64,000 bases of DNA from Cephalopachus bancanus (Eukaryota; Chordata; Mammalia; Primates; Tarsiidae): the NCBI GenBank assembly GCA_027257055.1, contig JAPVLO010000571.1:558001-622000 (forward strand). Direction: 5' to 3'. Each line of letters begins with the position of its first letter. The first letter of the stretch is position 1. The notes under the pieces were generated by a model. It made no database searches and was not told the DNA's origin. It worked only from the letters and a program-made list of their open reading frames with translations. Of the stretch, positions 59,053 to 64,000 are shown one piece after another. Position numbers and translations under genes: made by a program.

Positions 59053-59362
59053 GGGGGGTTGGGCATGGTGGCTAACGCCTGTAATCCCACACTTTGGAAG
59101 GCCGAGGTGGGAGGATCGCTTAAGTTCAGGAGTTTGAGACCAGCCTGGGCAACAAAATGAGACCCGATCTCTACAAAAAATTAGAAAATTCGCCAGGTGT
59201 GGTGGCACATGCCTGTAGTCCCGGCTAATTGGGAGCTTGAGGCGAAAGTATTGCCTGACCCCAGGAGGTTGAGGCTGAGGTGAGTCATAATTGTGCCATT
59301 GCACTCCAACCTTGGTGGCAGAGTGAAACATTGACTCAAAAGAAAGAAAGAAAGAAAGAAAA
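59053..59362 (+). mobile_element. Old-type Alu
   Basis: A sense dimer with a GAAA tail (59,337-59,362), start of a run of same-direction Alus. Confidence 0.87.
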
Positions 59363-59394
59363 GCGAAAAAAGAACAAAAAACCAAGAGAGAGGG

Positions 59395-59547
59395 AAAGCC
59401 AGGCCTGTAATCCCAGCATTTTGGGAGGCCCCAACAAGAGGGTTTTTTGAGGCCAGGGTTTCGAGACCAAACTGGGCAACATAGTGAGATCCCCATTTCC
59501 ATTAAAAGAAAAAAAAATTATTAAAAAAAATAAAAAGAGAGAGAGAG
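59395..59547 (+). mobile_element. Alu left-arm fragment
   Basis: AGCCAGGCCTGTAATCCCAG to GTGAGATCCCCATTTCCATT, then an A-rich and GA tail. Confidence 0.75.
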
Positions 59548-59852
59548 AAGCTGGGCATGGTAGCTCACGCCTGTAATCCAGCACTTTGGGAGGCCGAGGG
59601 GAGAAGATTGCCTGAGCACACGGATTCAAGACAAGCCTGGGCAACATGGCGAGACCTTGTCTCTACAATAATTCAAAAAAAATAGCTGGGCATGGTGGCG
59701 CAGACCTGTAGTTTCAGCTGCTTGGAAGACTGGGGCGGAAGGATCGCCAGAGCCCAGCAGGTTGGGTCGAGGCTGCGGTAGCCATGAGCGTGCCACTACA
59801 CTCCAGCCTAGGTGCCAGAGTGAGACTCTGACTTAAAAAAAAAAGAGAGAGA
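59548..59852 (+). mobile_element. Intermediate-type Alu
   Basis: A sense dimer with GTAGCCATGAGCGTGCCAC in the right arm. Confidence 0.9.
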
Positions 59853-59944
59853 GATTGGGTGGCAAAGGGAAGAATGTAGGTAAAGGCCATGAGGTACTAC
59901 AGTCAACGTGAATGTCCCTCGTCTTTCTTCTCGCTAAGTGTGCA

Positions 59945-60412
59945 GTGCTGAAACATTTTGTTTTCAGGCATTTCTAGAAAATGGAAAACGGGAGACAAAA
60001 GTAACATGATTTGCAGATGATACAGCTTTATACCTTTAAGATCCAAGTGAGTCTATTGCAAAACAAACAATAAAAATACTCAGCTAGTTAGCTGGGTCCA
60101 AAATTAAAATAAGGAAATCAATAGCTTCCCTATTTATACCAGCACCAGCCACTTAGAGTACATAATGGAAGTGGTGACCCCATTTGCAATAGCAACATAA
60201 AAGGTGAAAGACCTAAGAATAGACTTAACAAGAAATGCATAAAATCTATATGAAGGAAACTTTAAAGTGCTGCTAAATGATGCAAAAGAAGATGAGAAAT
60301 TATGGAATGATAGACATTCTTGAAAGAGAAAAATCAATAGCATAAAGATGTCACTTCTTCTTAAGCTGCTCTATCCAATTAACGCTATTGCAATTAAAAA
60401 TAATTTTTCTTG
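59945..60412 (+). mobile_element. L1 LINE ORF2 relic
   Basis: GATTTGCAGATGATACAG lies where the reverse-transcriptase FADD motif of L1 ORF2 is encoded, followed by CATTTGCAATAGCAACATAA and TAAGAATAGACTTAACAAGA. Frames are broken, so it is inactive. Confidence 0.75.
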
Positions 60413-60700
60413 CAGGGCGTGGTGGCTCAGCCTGTAATCCCAGCACTTTGGGAGGCCAAGGCGAGAGGATTGCCTGAGGCTGGGGGGTTCGAGACTAGCC
60501 CAGGCAACTTGGTGAGACCTTGTCTCTACAATTTATCACACACAGAAAAACCTAGCTGGGCATGGTGGCTTGCGTCTGTAGTTCCAGCTACTTGGAAGGC
60601 TGAGGCAGAAGGATCGCCTAAGCCCAGCAGGTAGAGGCTGCAGTGGCTGTGAGTATGCCACTGCACCCAGTCTGGGTGGCAAGCATGAGACTCTAACTAA

Positions 60701-60745
<45 letters not shown>
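60413..60745 (+). mobile_element. Intermediate-type Alu with (TAA)n tail
   Basis: A sense dimer whose tail has become a TAA microsatellite at 60,700-60,745. Confidence 0.9.
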
Positions 60746-60751
60746 TGTCAG

Positions 60752-61015
60752 GGCTGGATGTGGTGCCTCATGCCTATAATCCCAGCACTTTGGAAGGCCG
60801 AAGTGAGAAGATTGCCTGAGTCTAGGGGTTCAAGACCAGCCTGGCAACTTGGTGAGACCTCATCTCTACAATAAAAAAATTAATAATATTTAGATGGGCA
60901 TGGTGGTGCACGCCTGTAGCTCCAGGCACTTGGAAGGCTGAGGCAGAAGGATCACCTGAGTCCAGCAGGTGGAGGCGGCAGTGGCCGTGAGTGCAAAAAA
61001 AAAAAAAAAGAAAAA
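60752..61015 (+). mobile_element. Intermediate-type Alu, right arm shortened
   Basis: A sense dimer directly after the TAA run. It stops at GTGGCCGTGAGTGC and goes into a poly(A) stretch. Confidence 0.88.
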
Positions 61016-61019
61016 AAAA

Positions 61020-61234
61020 ATTCAACCTGGGCACCTGTCTCTACAAAATTTTTTTTGAAAAACTATCCAGGCATGGCAGTGTACCCCTGTAGTCCTAGCT
61101 ACTTGGGAGGCTGAGGCGGGAGAATAGCTTGAGCCCAGAAACTCAAGGTTACAGTGAACTATTATCATGCCATGGCACTCCAGCCTGGGGAACAGAGGAA
61201 GATCCTGGCTAAAACAATAATAATAATAATAATT
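61020..61234 (+). mobile_element. Partial old-type Alu
   Basis: Mostly a right arm with a short left remnant, ending in a TAA tail. Confidence 0.8.
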
Positions 61235-61260
61235 CTCCACTTGTTAAAAGATCACCAGAG

Positions 61261-61545
61261 GCTGGGTGTGGTGGCTCATGCTTGTGATTCCAGCATTTTG
61301 GGAGGTAGAAGCAAGAGGATTGCCGAGTCCAGGGCTTCGAGACCAGCCTGGGCACCTTGGGGAGACCTTATTTCTACAATAAATCAGAAAATTAGCCAAG
61401 TGTGGTGGCGCACACCTGTGGTTCCAGCTACTTGGAAGGCTGAAGTGGAAGGATCACCTGAGCCCAGTAGGTTGAGGCTGCAATAGTCATAAACTTGCCA
61501 CTGCACTCCAGTCTGGGTGACAGAATGAGACTTCAACTTGGGGTG
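61261..61545 (+). mobile_element. Intermediate-type Alu
   Basis: A sense dimer, the last of the same-direction run. Confidence 0.9.
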
Positions 61546-61574
61546 GGGGCAGAAAAAGAAAACAAAGCACACTT

Positions 61575-61675
61575 GTTCTTTAAGGCTCAGCTCAAATGTT
61601 GACACCTCCTGCATGAAGTCCTCCTGATCAGAATTTATTGCTACTAGTTCCTTGACCTTTATTCAGTTTTCGGTC
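61575..61675 (+). repeat. L2 LINE fragment
   Basis: AAGGCTCAGCTCAAATGTTG followed by ACACCTCCTGCATGAAGTCC is sense L2. It may resume at 62,210-62,270. Confidence 0.7.
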
Positions 61676-61860
61676 TTTTTTTTTTTTTTAGATTAGAAAA
61701 TATAGCTTAGTTAAAAACTAAACTAGAAAGAGAGAGAGAGAGAAAGAGGAGATTCACTTCCCCAAGATAGGGGAGGGGGCCAAAGCTTAAGAAAACATGA
61801 CCTGGCCATAGCTTAAAGAGCACACGGCCATAACATAACTTAGCAAGGCAGTGGCCTGTT
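61676..61860 (-). mobile_element. Retroposed poly(A) sequence of unrecognised family, copy B
   Basis: A run of 14 T (61,676-61,689) is the antisense poly(A) tail. The reverse complement ends in TATATTTTCTAATCT and carries CCCCCTCCCCTATCTTGGGG, matching copy A at 24,073-24,187 over its whole length. Copy B extends further 5'; that end is not defined, and 61,860 is an estimate. A convincing target duplication was not found. Confidence 0.65.
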
Positions 61861-61920
61861 TTTAGTTTTTTATTAGGACTGGTGGCTGATATACACGACT
61901 CCCCTTAAGAATAAGAACCT

Positions 61921-62207
61921 AGCTGGGCTCGGTGGCTCAGCCTGTAATCCCGCGCCTTTGGGAGGCTGAGGTGAGTGGATTGCCTGAGCCCACGGGTTCG
62001 AGACCCGCCTGGGCAGCGAGACCTCATCTCTACAACAAATCAAAAATATCAGCTGAGCGTGGTAGTGCATGCCTGTAATTCCGGCTACTCGGAAGGCTGA
62101 GGCGGAAGGATCGCCGGAGCCCGGCAGGTCGAGGCTGCGGTGGCCGGGAGCGGCCACTGCACTCCAGTCTGGGCGACAGAGAGAGACTCCAACTCAAAAA
62201 AAAAAAA
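61921..62207 (+). mobile_element. Young-type Alu
   Basis: A sense dimer of the deleted type with a perfect 14-bp duplication AAGAATAAGAACCT (61,907-61,920 and 62,208-62,221). The right-arm hairpin lies at 62,140-62,157. Confidence 0.95.
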
Positions 62208-62221
62208 AAGAATAAGAACCT

Positions 62222-62625
62222 TTTGAAGGTAAGAACACTCTCTCACCTATCTCTATGTACCAGGTTCATAGGGCTCAGGGTAGCAGTGACCTTGAGTCTC
62301 AGGAGACCTGACGCTACAGGATTCCCCAAAGGTCAGGCTACAGGCAGGCTTTGTCTGGAGTACAGAGGCAGCCTCCCAGGCCTTTCTCCAGGTCTCCCTG
62401 TCTCTCTGCTGGCTGGCTGGGCCCATGGGCTTGCCACCTGATTCTGCTTCTTTCTTTCACCCCTGCTTGGACATGGTATGGCCAACTGCTGTCCTGAAAG
62501 CTTGGCCAGTTTGCGGGCACTTCTTTTGTTCCATGCTTCAGGTCCTGAGGACAGGCTTGGCCTCTTTTTGGGAACTAAGTCACCTACCTTAGTCTGTCCC
62601 TGTTTTGGGTTTGGCTTCTATCTCA
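62222..62625. other. Unique sequence, no gene recognised
   Basis: The first 50 bases may be L2. No exon was recognised. Confidence 0.3.
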
Positions 62626-62739
62626 AAACAACAGCTTGGATTTACACCTCACAGTGTATATCAAAATAGACTCTAAGTAGATCCAAGATTTATCTGCTTA
62701 AAAAAAAAAGCTATAAAAGCATTTGAAGAAAGCATGGGC

Positions 62740-62918
62740 AAATTTATTTATTTATTTACTTACTTACTTACTTTTGATTCAGTGTCTCACTCTGTTGCCC
62801 AGGCTGGAGTGCAGTGGCACAATCACAGCTTACCGCAGCCTAGAACTCCTGGGCTCAGATGCTCCTCCAGCCTCAGCCTTTCGAGTGGCTGGAACTACAG
62901 GCATGCATCACCATGCAA
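62740..62918 (-). mobile_element. Partial Alu with a TTTA/CTTA tail
   Basis: An antisense right arm after a TTTATTTA-ACTTACTT tail at 62,742-62,773. The left arm is missing. Confidence 0.82.
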
Positions 62919-63017
62919 ATTCCTTTATAACTTTGGCAAGAGAACATCGTTTCTAACCATGATTCAAAATCCAGAAGCCATAAAAGATTGATTAACTCAA
63001 CTATAAAAAATAAAATT

Positions 63018-63308
63018 GGCCGGGCTCGGTGGCTCAGCCTGTAATCCCGCGCCTTTGGGAGGCTGAGGTGAGTGGATTGCCTGAGCCCGCGGGTTCGAGA
63101 CCCGCCTGGGCAGCGAGACCTCATCTCTACAATAAATAAAAAAATCAGCCAGGCGTGGTAGCGCGCGCCTGTAATTCCGGCTACTTGGAAGGTTGAGGTG
63201 GAAGGAGCGCCAGAGCCCAGCAGGTCGAGGCTGCAGTGGCCAGGAGCGGCCACTGCACTCCAGTCTGGGCGACAGAGTGAGACTCCAACTCAAAAAAAAA
63301 AAAAAAAA
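63018..63308 (+). mobile_element. Young-type Alu, reference copy
   Basis: A sense dimer of the deleted type. A box TGGCTCAGCCTG starts at 63,030. The T-arm-like hairpin is GCGGG (63,089-63,093), loop TTCGAGA, CCCGC (63,101-63,105). Right-arm hairpin GTGGCCAGGAGCGGCCAC follows. Confidence 0.95.
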
Positions 63309-63787
63309 TTAAAATTTATTCATGAAAAAGACCATAAGCAAAATCAAAAGGGAAATAATAATCAGGGAAAAATATTTGTAAGTCATATCCCAAATAATCT
63401 TATTGCATAAATAACTCCTAGACATCTAGACAAAAGAGCCCAACAACTCAACAGAAAAGAGAAGCAAAATACACAGACAGTTCACAGAAAAGCATTGTGA
63501 TGATACTGAGATACTATTTTTCACCTCTCAGATTGGCAAAAATTCAGAAGCTTGACAATAAATTGTGCTAGCCAGTCTGTGGAAATAGATACCCTCTGTG
63601 TTGCTGGTAGGTGCGCAGAACTCCTGTGAAGAGTGATTTGGCATAATCCATCCCAAAACATAAAGGCCTTTGTCCTTGTCCCAGCAATCTCACTTTTGAG
63701 ACTTTACCCTATAGATATATTTGCACACGTATACATGTATATGCATAAGGTTATTTTGACAGCATTGATTAAAATTGGTAAAAGAAT

Positions 63788-63912
63788 GGGAGGCTGAGCA
63801 CTGTGGCTCACGGATATAGTCAGGAGGCCGAGGCAGGAGGATTGCTTGAGACCAAGAATTTGAGACCACCAAGGACAACATAGCAAGATGACCATCTCAA
63901 AAAAAAAAAAAA
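63788..63912 (+). mobile_element. Partial Alu
   Basis: A sense left-arm-like piece GGCTGAGCACTGTGGCTCAC ending in an A tail, diverged. Confidence 0.8.
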
Positions 63913-64000
63913 GAATAGAAACCTTATTAACCTGGGTCACAAGTTCACTCTGACACCAAGAGGGTGGGCTCAGACCCACCCAAAATTCAAGAACTGAGTG

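Larger units (their letters stand above)
58870..59905 (-). repeat. L2 LINE fragment, split by Alus
   Basis: GTCAGGGAGAGTTTCCTGGA and GGAAGTGATATTTGAACTGG (58,975-59,045) are antisense L2. GTAAAGGCCATGAGGTACT-type sequence resumes after the Alu block at about 59,860. Confidence 0.6.
62630..63787 (+). mobile_element. L1 LINE ORF2 region, split by Alus
   Basis: TAGACTCTAAGTAGATCCAA, then after insertions AAGCCATAAAAGATTGATTA and GTCCCAGCAATCTCACTTTT follow sense L1 ORF2 order. Frames are broken. Confidence 0.75.

Noticed and set aside
59945..60412. Possible reverse-transcriptase coding region
   Set aside because: The motif is recognisable as L1 ORF2 but the frame is broken by stops and shifts; this is an inactive relic.

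Overview
This is a stretch of non-coding primate nuclear DNA dominated by transposable elements. I read about 58 full or partial dimeric Alu (7SL-derived) SINEs, roughly a quarter of the window, set in a background of ancient mammalian repeats (MIR, L2, L1M, MER1, MER2, MER5, MLT1). Dimeric Alus restrict the source to primates. The young Alus here are not the anthropoid S/Y forms, and they lack the right-arm sequence I know from lemur Alus. They carry their own derived features, so my best inference is a tarsier or another separate non-anthropoid lineage. No exon of a known protein gene could be recognised with confidence.

Layout. 1-5,000: unique sequence with MIR and L2 relics. 5,050-6,500: a strong CpG island, read as a promoter firing to the left (minus strand), with three close minus-strand splice donors at its left edge and a possible small second exon near 4,850-4,908. 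7,000-19,000: L2, Alus, a cluster of TAAT homeodomain-type sites at 16,139-16,208, and an unidentified open frame at 10,613-10,957. 19,480-20,230: a second CpG-rich block, followed by a good CTCF-like site at 20,152-20,172. 20,969-21,409: a MER1-type DNA transposon with its target duplication. 22,870-26,300: a nested L1 landscape. 28,900-32,500: MLT1 LTR, a hAT element and a long L2 copy. 33,200-40,100: more unique sequence with possible enhancers (33,590-33,640 and 39,920-40,050). 40,200-64,000: repeat-rich, with Alu tandem arrays, MLT1 LTRs and L1 pieces.

Three observations stand out. First, the young Alus have changed at both internal pol III promoter boxes towards the tRNA consensus, and around the B box they have gained a tRNA T-arm-like hairpin (5-bp stem, 7-nt TTCGAGA loop); a second new hairpin sits in the right arm. 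Nested insertions and target duplications give a relative order from old to young types. Second, two sequences (24,073-24,187 plus strand and about 61,676-61,860 minus strand) share a poly(A)-tailed 3' end that belongs to no family I recognise, suggesting a lineage-specific retroposed family. Third, one MLT1 LTR carries a near-perfect 41-bp inverted duplication that forms a long hairpin.

The window probably covers introns or regulatory intergenic sequence around a CpG-island promoter. Functions of the candidate exons, enhancers and hairpins are inferences from sequence only.
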